In this document: piece after piece, positions 1 through 5,754 of the stretch
How positions within the stretch are numbered: the stretch's first letter is position 1
How the letters are laid out: every line of letters starts with the position of its first letter
Source: Chitinophagaceae bacterium
GTDB taxonomy: Bacteria; Bacteroidota; Bacteroidia; Chitinophagales; Chitinophagaceae
DNA: 6,960 nucleotides
Reading direction: 5' to 3'
Assembly: GCA_018061385.1 (NCBI GenBank)
Contig: JAGOUF010000128.1
Location: 1-6,960 of the forward strand
The notes under the pieces: generated by a model
Told to the model about the DNA's origin: nothing
What the model saw: only the letters and a program-made list of their open reading frames with translations
Database searches by the model: none
Translations under genes and position numbers: made by a program

Positions 1-948
1 AAACAACACAATAAAAATCGCTTTATCAATGCTTTAATTCTTGTACCAACAAGAGAATTGGCTGTACAAGTTGGCGATGTGTTTAAATTATTTGCAGAGG
101 TAATGCCACGTAAAATAAAAGTAATGTTGGTTTTTGGTGGCGTTTCTATCAACACACAAATGATTAATATGCAAGGTGTAGAAATACTTATTGCAACACC
201 TGGAAGGTTATTGGATTTATTAGATGCCAATGCCATGAATCTTTCTGAAATTGATGTGCTGGTTTTAGATGAAGCCGATAAAATGTTGAACCTTGGTTTT
301 AAAGAAGAAATGGCCAATATTTTTAAATTACTTCCTACAAAAAGACAAAATTTATTGTTTTCTGCAACACTAGGAAAAGAGATTCATACCATTACAGAAA
401 TTTTACTACACAACCCTGTAAAAATTGAAGTTGAAGCCGAAAAGCAAAATATAGATTTAATTACACAAACTTGTTATTTAGTTACAGAAGAAAGAAAAGG
501 TCCGTTGTTAAGGTATTTAATACAACAACACAACATGACGCAAGTCTTAGTTTTTTGTTCATCAGTTCATCGTACAGATGCTGTTGTAGAAAAATTAAAA
601 AAGCATGGTATTGAATCGGCTGCAATACACAGTAAAAAAAGCCAAGGTGCAAGAACAGATGCTTTACAAAACTTTAAATTGGGTAAGCTGAAAGTGTTGG
701 TAGCAACAGATTTGGCTTCCCGTGGTATTGATATTCAGTTTTTACCTTTTGTAATTAATTACGAATTGCCCCGTTCTCCAAAAGATTATATTCATCGTAT
801 TGGGCGTACTGGTAGAGCAAGTAATGCAGGTACTGCACTTTCGTTGGTAAACGAAACCGAACAACATCACTTTAGTGTAATAGAAAAAAAGATGGGCAAA
901 AAAGTTGAACGAATTGAAACAATAGATCTTGATTTAAAAGGAGTTTAA
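1..948 (+). CDS. DEAD-box ATP-dependent RNA helicase, RhlE-like, 5' end missing
   Basis: The frame is open from base 1, so the gene begins upstream of the window; about 315 codons are present and the stop is at 946-948. Visible superfamily 2 motifs, in order, are Ia (PTRELA, 46-63), Ib (TPGR), II (DEAD, 268-279), III (SAT, 361-369), IV (VLVFCSS), V (ATDLASRGIDI) and VI (HRIGRTGR, 793-816). The Q motif and Walker A (motif I) would lie upstream. The family unwinds or remodels RNA duplexes using ATP in the cytoplasm, in ribosome assembly or mRNA turnover. The segment around SQGARTDAL resembles RhlE proteins. Only about 40 residues follow motif VI, so there is no long basic C-terminal tail or DbpA-type RNA-binding domain. 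Assignment to the DEAD-box family is certain; the RhlE subgroup is likely. Confidence 0.96.
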   Translation, partial: KQHNKNRFINALILVPTRELAVQVGDVFKLFAEVMPRKIKVMLVFGGVSINTQMINMQGVEILIATPGRLLDLLDANAMNLSEIDVLVLDEADKMLNLGFKEEMANIFKLLPTKRQNLLFSATLGKEIHTITEILLHNPVKIEVEAEKQNIDLITQTCYLVTEERKGPLLRYLIQQHNMTQVLVFCSSVHRTDAVVEKLKKHGIESAAIHSKKSQGARTDALQNFKLGKLKVLVATDLASRGIDIQFLPFVINYELPRSPKDYIHRIGRTGRASNAGTALSLVNETEQHHFSVIEKKMGKKVERIETIDLDLKGV

Positions 949-994
949 TTTTTTGTGTAACGATCTGTAGAATAAAAATTAAACTTCAGTGGCT

Positions 995-1019
995 AGTTTA
1001 TCCTGAGCTTTGTTGAAGG
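995..1019 (+). repeat. 25-bp inverted repeat, left copy
   Basis: This copy is the exact reverse complement of 1833-1857. It contains TATCCTGAGCTTTGTTGAAG. The two copies bracket pepE. The motif resembles the dispersed CCTTC(G/A)ACAAGCTCAGG-type repeats that I recall from many bacterial intergenic regions; that resemblance is from memory. Its right part, TGTTGAAG (1011-1018), can also pair with CTTCAACA (1025-1032), giving an 8-bp stem with a 6-nt loop. No T-run follows this stem, so it is a poor terminator candidate. Confidence 0.85.
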
Positions 1020-1077
1020 GCACTCTTCAACATTAGAATAAATATGAACTTAATTTAGATAATAAAAATAGTAATCA

Positions 1078-1806
1078 ATGGCATCACCAAATATTCTTGC
1101 ATTTAGTAGTTCTAGAGTGGGAAATAGTTCGATGTTAGAAAATGCTATTCCAGTTATTCAAGAATTTTTAGGCAATAAAAATTTACGTATTGCATTCATT
1201 CCATTTGCTGGTGTAACAATTACTCATGAAGAATATTTAAACAAAGTAAAAAATGCTTTAGCTAGTTTAAATCATACCATTGAAATGGTTTTGCCAGATA
1301 ATTCAGCAGTAAAAACCATTAAAAATGCCGATGTAATCATGGTTGGCGGAGGAAATACTTTTAAATTATTGAGCCTCATTTATACAACCCAAATTTTAGA
1401 TATTATTAGAGATAAAGTAAGCAGTAGCACACCTTATATTGGTTGGAGTGCAGGCTCTAATATTACAGGACCAACCATTTGCACCACCAACGATATGCCA
1501 ATTGTAGAACCTAAAAGTTTTAATGCTTTGGGATTGTTTCCTTTTCAAATAAACCCACATTATTATAATGTAAAACCAGAGGGTTTTAATGGAGAAACTA
1601 GAGATGATAGGTTAACTGAATTTTTATTTGAAAACCCAGTTATTCCAATTGTTTGCTTGCCCGAAGGAACTGCACTACTTTATCAAAATACTCAACTAAA
1701 ATTGGTTGGCATTGCTTCTGCAATTGTTTTAACTAAAGAAGAAAATGATGAAGCTATTTCTAAAAAAGAAATTGCTGTAGATGAAGATATTAGTTGGCTG
1801 ATGTAA
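1078..1806 (+). CDS. pepE: Dipeptidase E (alpha-aspartyl dipeptidase), peptidase family S51
   Basis: PepE is a cytoplasmic serine peptidase that hydrolyses dipeptides with an N-terminal aspartate. The 242-residue product has the family layout: an N-terminal Rossmann-like half ending in MVGGGNTF (residues 88-95), the nucleophile elbow GWSAGSN with Ser124, then Asp139 (TTNDMP) and His161 (INPHY). The spacings Ser-Asp 15 and Asp-His 22 equal those of the Salmonella PepE triad (Ser120, Asp135, His157), and the length is close to the enterobacterial protein (about 229). This ATG is the first in frame after the repeat-bearing gap and leads directly into the first beta strand (PNILAFSSS). No Shine-Dalgarno sequence precedes it, as is usual in Bacteroidota. 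The gene stands alone, 129 bp after the helicase gene, and converges on the flavin reductase-like gene. Other S51 members (cyanophycinase) are less likely given length and motifs. Confidence 0.95.
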   Translation: MASPNILAFSSSRVGNSSMLENAIPVIQEFLGNKNLRIAFIPFAGVTITHEEYLNKVKNALASLNHTIEMVLPDNSAVKTIKNADVIMVGGGNTFKLLSLIYTTQILDIIRDKVSSSTPYIGWSAGSNITGPTICTTNDMPIVEPKSFNALGLFPFQINPHYYNVKPEGFNGETRDDRLTEFLFENPVIPIVCLPEGTALLYQNTQLKLVGIASAIVLTKEENDEAISKKEIAVDEDISWLM

Positions 1807-1832
1807 AGTTTTATTCTTTAGTACAAGTGTGT

Positions 1833-1857
1833 CCTTCAACAAAGCTCAGGATAAACT
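1833..1857 (-). repeat. 25-bp inverted repeat, right copy
   Basis: Exact reverse complement of 995-1019, lying in the 97-bp gap between the convergent pepE and flavin reductase-like genes. It is flanked by a six-base direct repeat AGTACA (1820-1825 and 1862-1867), which could be chance or a trace of insertion. The left copy has no matching flank. Confidence 0.85.
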
Positions 1858-1903
1858 TGCAAGTACAGCTTGGCTTTGTACAAAAGCAGGTTACAAAAAA
1901 ATA

Positions 1904-2794
1904 CTATACATTTTCACCAGCCAATAATACTTGCCAAGCCGATTCTACCTTTCCGTCATCCAATAATTGTTTAGCATAATAGTGTAACTCATATTCCATC
2001 TCGGTTGGGTTAATTGAAAAATATTGAACAATGTTTTTCAGCTTATCATCTTCAAAAGTCACATTTACAATGGGCAAATTTTGTACGTTGGCCAGTTGCC
2101 CTAAATTGTTTCCTGTAAGAATACTGCTGTTTCTAATGCCTTCTGGCAGAGCATCTACACCAATGCCCAATTCTTTATTGGGTTTGGCAACAGTAAATAA
2201 ATTTTGTTCGTTCATAACAGCATACCAATCGCCACCCAATCTTGCAATGGGTTGTAGTTTGTGCAAATCAATCATGGTTCCTTCTGCATTTAAAATAGAT
2301 TCATCTACATGCATACACAAAACTTCTGCAATAATTAATTGACCAGCACCGGGGTTATCTCCCAAACTTTTCACTTCGTTTACTTTACACTCCAATTTTA
2401 TTTTGGCTTCTTTTACCATTGGTGGCTTAATCAAACTTGCAGTTGCTTTAGTAAACCCTGCTTTTAAAAATTCATCAACGCCTTTTGCATACTCACAACT
2501 GCTTAAACTTACTTGCTGCACCATGTTGTAATCACAAATATTAATAACCACTTCTGGTACTTCTAATACATTTTCTAAAGTGTGTTTTAAGTGATTGTCT
2601 CTTCCACTACGAGATGGTGAAAAAATAACAATTGGCGGATTGGTAGAAAATAAATTAAAAAAAGAAAATGGACTCAAGTTTACGTTTCCATCTTTATCGA
2701 TTGTACTTGCAAATGCAATAGGGCGTGGACTTACAGCATGTTGTAACCAAGCTTGACGTTGTTGTATGGGTAGTTGTTGTATGTTTATTTTCAT
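1904..2794 (-). CDS. Flavin reductase-like, FMN-binding domain protein
   Basis: The product is 296 residues when started at 2794. Residues 21-47 carry the family signature: SPRPIAFAST, then DKDGNVNLSPFSFFN, with FSPSRSG following; these belong to the FMN-binding split-barrel of flavin reductase/flavoredoxin proteins. The barrel ends around residue 215, and a C-terminal extension of about 80 residues of unknown role follows, as in longer members of the family. Members bind FMN and act as cytoplasmic flavin reductases or NAD(P)H oxidoreductases; the substrate cannot be read here. An in-frame ATG at 2821 adds nine codons, but it lies inside the repeat copy 2801-2880, so I prefer 2794. No Shine-Dalgarno sequence is present. 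Upstream on the same strand are the GxxExxY element and the FAH gene, suggesting a former operon. Confidence 0.88.
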   Translation of the reverse strand: MKINIQQLPIQQRQAWLQHAVSPRPIAFASTIDKDGNVNLSPFSFFNLFSTNPPIVIFSPSRSGRDNHLKHTLENVLEVPEVVINICDYNMVQQVSLSSCEYAKGVDEFLKAGFTKATASLIKPPMVKEAKIKLECKVNEVKSLGDNPGAGQLIIAEVLCMHVDESILNAEGTMIDLHKLQPIARLGGDWYAVMNEQNLFTVAKPNKELGIGVDALPEGIRNSSILTGNNLGQLANVQNLPIVNVTFEDDKLKNIVQYFSINPTEMEYELHYYAKQLLDDGKVESAWQVLLAGENV

Positions 2795-2800
2795 GATTAT

Positions 2801-2880
2801 TTTTTTTACCGCTGAGAACATGAGATACAGAGGTTTTCGCAGAGCTAAAATTTATATACTATTATTCTAATAAACTAACC
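2801..2880 (-). pseudogene. Relic of GxxExxY element: 3' gene end plus left terminus
   Basis: Bases 2801-2870 match 2908-2977 with three mismatches in 70. The copied piece holds the left terminal repeat (2808-2844) and the last codons of the GxxExxY gene. A 13-nt deletion relative to the intact gene (between codons for SLL and RRI) shifts the frame into stops, and the stop codon region is also altered. After 2880 the similarity fades. This is a dead fragment and not a gene; it also supplies a spurious ATG at 2821 for the gene below it. Confidence 0.85.
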
Positions 2881-2882
2881 TT

Positions 2883-2914
2883 AAAAAGGACTTGACTTTC
2901 ATTGTCCTTTTTTT
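2883..2914. terminator. Hairpin with A and T flanks, possible bidirectional terminator
   Basis: AAAAAGGAC (2883-2891) pairs perfectly with GTCCTTTTT (2904-2912) around a 12-nt loop. It ends in a T-run on the + strand and, read on the minus strand, in TTTTT as well. It lies 38 bp downstream of the GxxExxY stop codon and before the flavin reductase-like gene. The stem is short on GC, so termination may be weak. Confidence 0.5.
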
Positions 2915-2951
2915 ACCGCTGAGAACATGAGATACAGAGGTTTTCGCACAG
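2915..2951 (+). repeat. Left terminal inverted repeat of the intact element
   Basis: Pairs with 3342-3378 in inverted orientation; roughly three quarters of positions agree, best over the outer 17 bases. The equivalent outer relic copy is 2808-2844. Confidence 0.65.
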
Positions 2952-3338
2952 TTAAAATTTATATACTATTCTTCTAAAGCCCTCTTTCAATAAACTAACA
3001 TTGAAGTTAATAAGGTAACCAAGAGATTTATTGTAAAGTTTTAGATAAGTAATTATTTGTGCATCAAAAATAGGAATCATTGTTTCTACTGCTTTGACTT
3101 CGATGATTATTTCGTTTTCCACTAACAAATCAATCACGTAAGATTTGCCTAAGTCTTCGCCTTTATAGTTAAGGTTAACAGGCACTTGAGATTTTACCGA
3201 AAGTCCTCTTAACTCTAACTCCCTTCGTAAACTTATTTCATAAGCACTTTCTAACAACCCTGCACCAAGTTCCTTATGCACAGTAATTGATGCATCTAAA
3301 ATAATTCCACCAAGTTCATTCAGTTTTTCTCTTGTCAT
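2952..3338 (-). CDS. GxxExxY protein (TIGR04256-type), predicted PD-(D/E)XK nuclease fold
   Basis: A 128-residue protein with the naming motif G27-L-L-E30-S-A-Y33. It is followed by D70 (SYVIDLLVE) and E80-V-K82 (IIIEVKA), then Q94 in FDAQIITYL. E30, D70, E80, K82 and Q94 together resemble the PD-(D/E)XK nuclease core of Vsr/Holliday-resolvase-like folds, so a DNA-cleaving or DNA-binding role is plausible; no member's function is known to me. Length is normal for the family. The start at 3338 gives the standard N-terminus MTREKLNELGGIILDA. Both ends of the gene are included in sequence that is duplicated outside it: the stop codon region in 2801-2880 and the start region in 3402-3482. No signal peptide or membrane segment. 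Some databases label such proteins as iron-hydroxamate transporter components, which the sequence does not support. Confidence 0.9.
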   Translation of the reverse strand: MTREKLNELGGIILDASITVHKELGAGLLESAYEISLRRELELRGLSVKSQVPVNLNYKGEDLGKSYVIDLLVENEIIIEVKAVETMIPIFDAQIITYLKLYNKSLGYLINFNVSLLKEGFRRIVYKF

Positions 3339-3341
3339 AAT

Positions 3342-3378
3342 CTCTGGGTTAACTCTTCAACTCTTGTTCTCTGCGGTT
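3342..3378 (-). repeat. Right terminal inverted repeat of the intact element
   Basis: Starts 3 bp upstream of the GxxExxY start codon and so forms its untranslated leader and promoter region. It is an inverted partner of 2915-2951 and a direct repeat of 3444-3480. CTCTGGG/CTCTGCG occurs at each end of the repeat, giving it an internally repetitive look. Confidence 0.65.
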
Positions 3379-3401
3379 AAAAATATTCTTCATTAAAGTA
3401 G

Positions 3402-3482
3402 AAAATAATTTCACCAAGTTATTCAGTTTTCTTTTGTCATACTCTCTGCGTTAACTCTAAAACTCTTGTTCTCTGCGGTTAA
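3402..3482 (-). pseudogene. Relic of GxxExxY element: 5' gene end plus right terminus
   Basis: This matches 3298-3380 at about 75 of 83 aligned positions, with two single-base deletions. The relic start codon (3440-3438) reads M-T-K-E-N and then a stop, because one A of the AAAA run has been lost. The terminal repeat 3444-3480 runs into the stop codon of the FAH gene (3481-3479), overlapping it by two bases. It is more decayed than the left relic. Confidence 0.85.
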
Positions 3483-4489
3483 GAAATTTTCTTCTTTGCT
3501 AGAATTGAAAAATCGTTTTCTTCCCTCACAATTGTATTGCTCAATTTTCCTAAACCAGCAATTTCCATTTCTACTACATCTCCTTCTTGTAACCACTGAA
3601 CAGCATAGTTAGGATCGTTTAATAAACCTGTACCATTCAATTCTAAAAAGCAGCCTGTGCCAACAGTTCCACTACCAATTACATCGCCTGCATGTAGGTT
3701 CACGCCATAGCTGCAACGTTCAATAATTTCGGCAAAAGTCCAATCCATATCACCCACATTGCCTTCACTTACTTGTACACCATTTACCCAACATTTCATA
3801 TTTAAATTCCAAGATTTACCTACATGGTTTTCTTTTGCAGGAATTTCATATTGCTCCAATTCATCTAATGTAACTAAACATGGACCAATTACTGTACTAA
3901 AATCTTTCCCTTTTGCAGGGCCAAGATTCAATAGCATTTCTTCCATTTGCAAACGCCTTGCACTCATATCATTCATAATCATTAAACCACCAATATAGCT
4001 ATCAGCTTCTTCAGCAGGTACATTTCTTCCATGTTTGCAAATTACAATGGCAGCTTCTAACTCAAAGTCTAATTTCTCAAAATGATCTGGCATACAAAGA
4101 ATATCTCCAGGCCCTTGAATGGCTAAATGATTGGTAAAATAAAAAATTGGGTATTGATCAAACTCAGGAATCATATCAACTTTTCTATTGCGTCTTGCAG
4201 CAGCCACATGTTGCCTAAAAGCATAACCATCTCTACAACTTGTAGGAAAAGGAATTGGTGAAAGCAGATTTACGTCATCTAACGAAACCCCATTTTCTTT
4301 ATTGATCCTTCCATCGATAATTGCAGCATTTACAGCTTGTGCAATAGGAAACATATCGTCCCAATAGCTTAAAAACATATTCATACTACTTGGTAATTCT
4401 GGATGCACAACATCACAATCGAATAAACGATTGTCTACTAAAAATGCCAACTGATCGTGTTCATCTTTTAAATAAGATACAAGCTTCAT
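3479..4489 (-). CDS. Fumarylacetoacetate hydrolase (FAH) family protein
   Basis: A 336-residue cytoplasmic enzyme of the FAH superfamily, which hydrolyses carbon-carbon bonds in beta-diketo acids using a divalent metal. The active-site pattern of mouse FAH is present: D87 and H94 in CRDGYAFRQHV (same 7-residue spacing as D126/H133), E143 and E145 in DFELEAAI, D174 in MNDMSARR with R178 and Q181 (matching D233, R237, Q240), and K195 in LGPAKGKDF. The C-terminal GSGTVGTGC loop is also typical. It is shorter than animal FAH (about 420) but similar to the short bacterial form proposed to finish tyrosine/homogentisate degradation; another acylpyruvase-type substrate is possible. The next gene on the strand is flavin reductase-like, now separated by the GxxExxY repeats. 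The stop codon touches the relic terminus 3444-3480, so the last few codons could have been altered by insertion. Confidence 0.9.
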   Translation of the reverse strand: MKLVSYLKDEHDQLAFLVDNRLFDCDVVHPELPSSMNMFLSYWDDMFPIAQAVNAAIIDGRINKENGVSLDDVNLLSPIPFPTSCRDGYAFRQHVAAARRNRKVDMIPEFDQYPIFYFTNHLAIQGPGDILCMPDHFEKLDFELEAAIVICKHGRNVPAEEADSYIGGLMIMNDMSARRLQMEEMLLNLGPAKGKDFSTVIGPCLVTLDELEQYEIPAKENHVGKSWNLNMKCWVNGVQVSEGNVGDMDWTFAEIIERCSYGVNLHAGDVIGSGTVGTGCFLELNGTGLLNDPNYAVQWLQEGDVVEMEIAGLGKLSNTIVREENDFSILAKKKIS

Positions 4490-4552
4490 CGTATTAAAAT
4501 TTAGTGATAAAAATAGCTGATAATTTGGGGATAGACTACAGAATTTCTATTT

Positions 4553-4588
4553 AGCCCCTGTTGCGTCGCACACTTCAACGCCTTGTGC
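4553..4588. repeat. GC-rich patch with short inverted repeats upstream of the FAH gene
   Basis: The 218-bp gap 4490-4707 holds the FAH upstream region. Within it this patch stands out from the AT-rich surroundings. GCACA (4568-4572) can pair with TGTGC (4584-4588), and GTTG (4560-4563) with CAAC (4576-4579), as alternatives. It may be another dispersed repeat or an RNA structure; nothing here identifies it. I found no full promoter match for FAH; TATTTTTA and TAAATTTT on the minus strand close to the start are near matches to the -7 box. Confidence 0.35.
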
Positions 4589-4628
4589 TTTTATGACCTT
4601 TTAAATTATATATATTAATTTTTATAAG

Positions 4629-4641
4629 GAGTCTAAGACTC
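4629..4641. repeat. Small inverted repeat GAGTC-TAA-GACTC
   Basis: A perfect 5-bp stem with a 3-nt loop, 15 bp from the stronger palindrome 4657-4680. Significance uncertain because it is short. Confidence 0.35.
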
Positions 4642-4656
4642 TAAAGAACATAGCAC

Positions 4657-4680
4657 CTGCGAAGTTTAGAAACTTCGCAG
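4657..4680. terminator. Strong palindrome, possible terminator of the DUF2400 operon
   Basis: CTGCGAAGTTT (4657-4667) and AAACTTCGCAG (4670-4680) form a perfect 11-bp stem with a two-base centre. It lies 27 bp past the stop of the 90-residue gene on the minus strand, where a terminator would be expected. No T-run follows on that strand, so it could instead be a protein-binding palindrome or a repeat. GCAGAGCAA at its right edge is repeated a few bases later. Confidence 0.45.
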
Positions 4681-4707
4681 AGCAAAAAGCAGAGCAATAA
4701 ATAACTT

Positions 4708-4980
4708 TTACCATTTATCCTCTTCAGCAATTTCGCCTTCCTGTTTATACTTTTCTCTACTTGCTTTTTTCTCAGCTAATCTTTCAATAATCGCTTGTAC
4801 AATTAACTCCCCTGCATTTCCAGCTTGTGTATTTTGAAGTAAATCATTTATTTTTTGTTCACTAACATCAATTCTGTACAATAAAAACACCAATTTTTCA
4901 AAATCGGTATTTATTAAATTTTCAATTGTTTTAGCAAGTTCTTCAAACGAAAGTTGTTCTATTGTTGCTATATCTAACAT
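4708..4980 (-). CDS. Conserved-looking small acidic protein, function unknown
   Basis: A 90-residue protein with no family I can name. It appears mostly helical: LSFEELAKTIENLINTDFEK, then FLLYRIDVSEQKINDLLQ, then a charged tail ending EEDKW. It has no signal peptide or membrane segment. Its start codon comes two bases after the stop of the DUF2400 gene (TAA, CC, ATG), with no room for its own promoter or spacer, so it is very probably co-transcribed and translationally coupled. The acidic composition and the YRIDVSE-type motif look like small proteins I recall in other Bacteroidota, without a known role. The position suggests a job linked to the upstream protein or simple co-expression. It is likely a real gene, given the tight spacing and ordinary composition. 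Confidence 0.8.
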   Translation of the reverse strand: MLDIATIEQLSFEELAKTIENLINTDFEKLVFLLYRIDVSEQKINDLLQNTQAGNAGELIVQAIIERLAEKKASREKYKQEGEIAEEDKW

Positions 4981-4982
4981 GG

Positions 4983-5753
4983 TTAATTGTATTTTTCCAC
5001 TACACCCAATGCAAACAATGCAAAATCATACTTCACTGGGTCGTTGGCATCTAAAGTTCGTAAAAAATTGGTTAACTCAATGGCTGTATTCCAATCCATT
5101 TGATTGCGTTGTATTAAACCAAATCGTTTGGCTACTCTGGCAACATGTACATCAACTGGGCAAATTAATTGTGCTGGTGAAATGTTTTTCCAAATACCAA
5201 AATCAACACCTTTACTATCTTTTCTAACCATCCAACGTAAAAACATATTTAACCTTTTACAATTGGATTTTTTGTACGGTGTTGCAACATGTTTTTTTGT
5301 TCTGTTAGGCACATGCTCCAAACTAAAAAAATAATGATGAAACCCCGTAAGCATTTGTTCTACATCATCTCCCCATTTTGTAAATGCAGTTTCTAAACTT
5401 TTATTGTTGGTGTAATGAAATCTAAAAAATTCAATAAAATACAACAAATCAGTTGCGTTAAAAGTTCTGTGTTTAAAATTGAGCAAGCTTTTTAAATCAT
5501 TGTCAGAATGATGCAATACAAACTCGTAAGGCTGCATATTCATTAATTGCATCAACTCTTTACTTTTTTTAATAATGGTTGTTCTGTTGCCCCAAGCAAA
5601 AGTGGCAGCAAAAAATCCAGCAATTTCTATATCTTGTTTTTTAGTAAATAAATGAGGAATACAGATTGGGTCATCCTTAATAAAACTAGGTTGATTGTAT
5701 TCTTCTACCTTGGTATTTAAGAAGCTAACCAAATTCTTATTTTGCTGCATCAT
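4983..5753 (-). CDS. TIGR02757/DUF2400 family protein, HhH-GPD glycosylase-like
   Basis: A 256-residue protein matching the TIGR02757 (DUF2400) family from memory: EIAGFFAATFAWGNR (residues 43-57), CKRLNMFLRWMVRKD (165-179), PVDVHVARVAKRFGL (199-213) and DPVKYDFALFALG (238-250). The PVDVHVARV block resembles the segment of HhH-GPD DNA glycosylases (Nth, AGOG) that holds the catalytic Asp, here D201, so a base-excision repair role is plausible but not shown. The usual glycine-rich LPGVG hairpin is not apparent; ISPAQLICP stands in its place. Two adjacent ATGs (5753 and 5750) are possible starts and the next Met is residue 68, so the N-terminus is well fixed. It heads a two-gene operon with the 90-residue protein and is divergent from the secreted DUF4440-type gene, 42 bp away. 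Confidence 0.88.
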   Translation of the reverse strand: MMQQNKNLVSFLNTKVEEYNQPSFIKDDPICIPHLFTKKQDIEIAGFFAATFAWGNRTTIIKKSKELMQLMNMQPYEFVLHHSDNDLKSLLNFKHRTFNATDLLYFIEFFRFHYTNNKSLETAFTKWGDDVEQMLTGFHHYFFSLEHVPNRTKKHVATPYKKSNCKRLNMFLRWMVRKDSKGVDFGIWKNISPAQLICPVDVHVARVAKRFGLIQRNQMDWNTAIELTNFLRTLDANDPVKYDFALFALGVVEKYN

Positions 5754-5754
5754 G

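Larger units (their letters stand above)
2915..3378 (-). mobile_element. Repeat-bounded GxxExxY element, intact copy
   Basis: A 464-bp unit bounded by 37-nt imperfect inverted repeats at 2915-2951 and 3342-3378. The outermost bases read ACCGCTGAGAACATGAG on the left and, inverted, AACCGCAGAGAACAAGAG on the right. It carries one gene (GxxExxY protein) and no transposase. Truncated copies of both ends lie just outside it at 2801-2880 and 3402-3482, which shows that the ends and the gene move or duplicate as one sequence unit. No clear target-site duplication is seen. Mobility is inferred; it may be a non-autonomous element or a repeat spread by recombination. Confidence 0.6.

Noticed and set aside
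1011..1032. Hairpin TGTTGAAG/CTTCAACA as helicase terminator
   Set aside because: Only an 8-bp stem with no T-run after it, and half of it belongs to the 25-bp repeat; left as part of the repeat entry.
1794..1979. Open frame of 61 codons on the + strand after pepE
   Set aside because: It overlaps the pepE end, runs through the 25-bp repeat and the antisense of the flavin reductase gene, and has no protein-like features.
2031..2342. 103-codon + strand frame
   Set aside because: Antisense shadow of the flavin reductase-like gene, which has clear family motifs on the other strand.
2801..3482. CRISPR-like repeats
   Set aside because: The repeats are two pairs of element ends about 100 bp apart, not regularly spaced short repeats with unique spacers, and no cas gene is present.
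2952..3482. Toxin-antitoxin or restriction module formed by the GxxExxY gene
   Set aside because: There is no partner gene: the only neighbouring small frame is a frame-shifted relic that stops after five codons.
3759..3998. 79-codon + strand frame
   Set aside because: Antisense of the FAH active-site region; no independent support.
4979..5334. Two overlapping + strand frames (82 and 76 codons)
   Set aside because: Both are antisense to the DUF2400 gene and have Cys/Trp/Leu-rich shadow composition.
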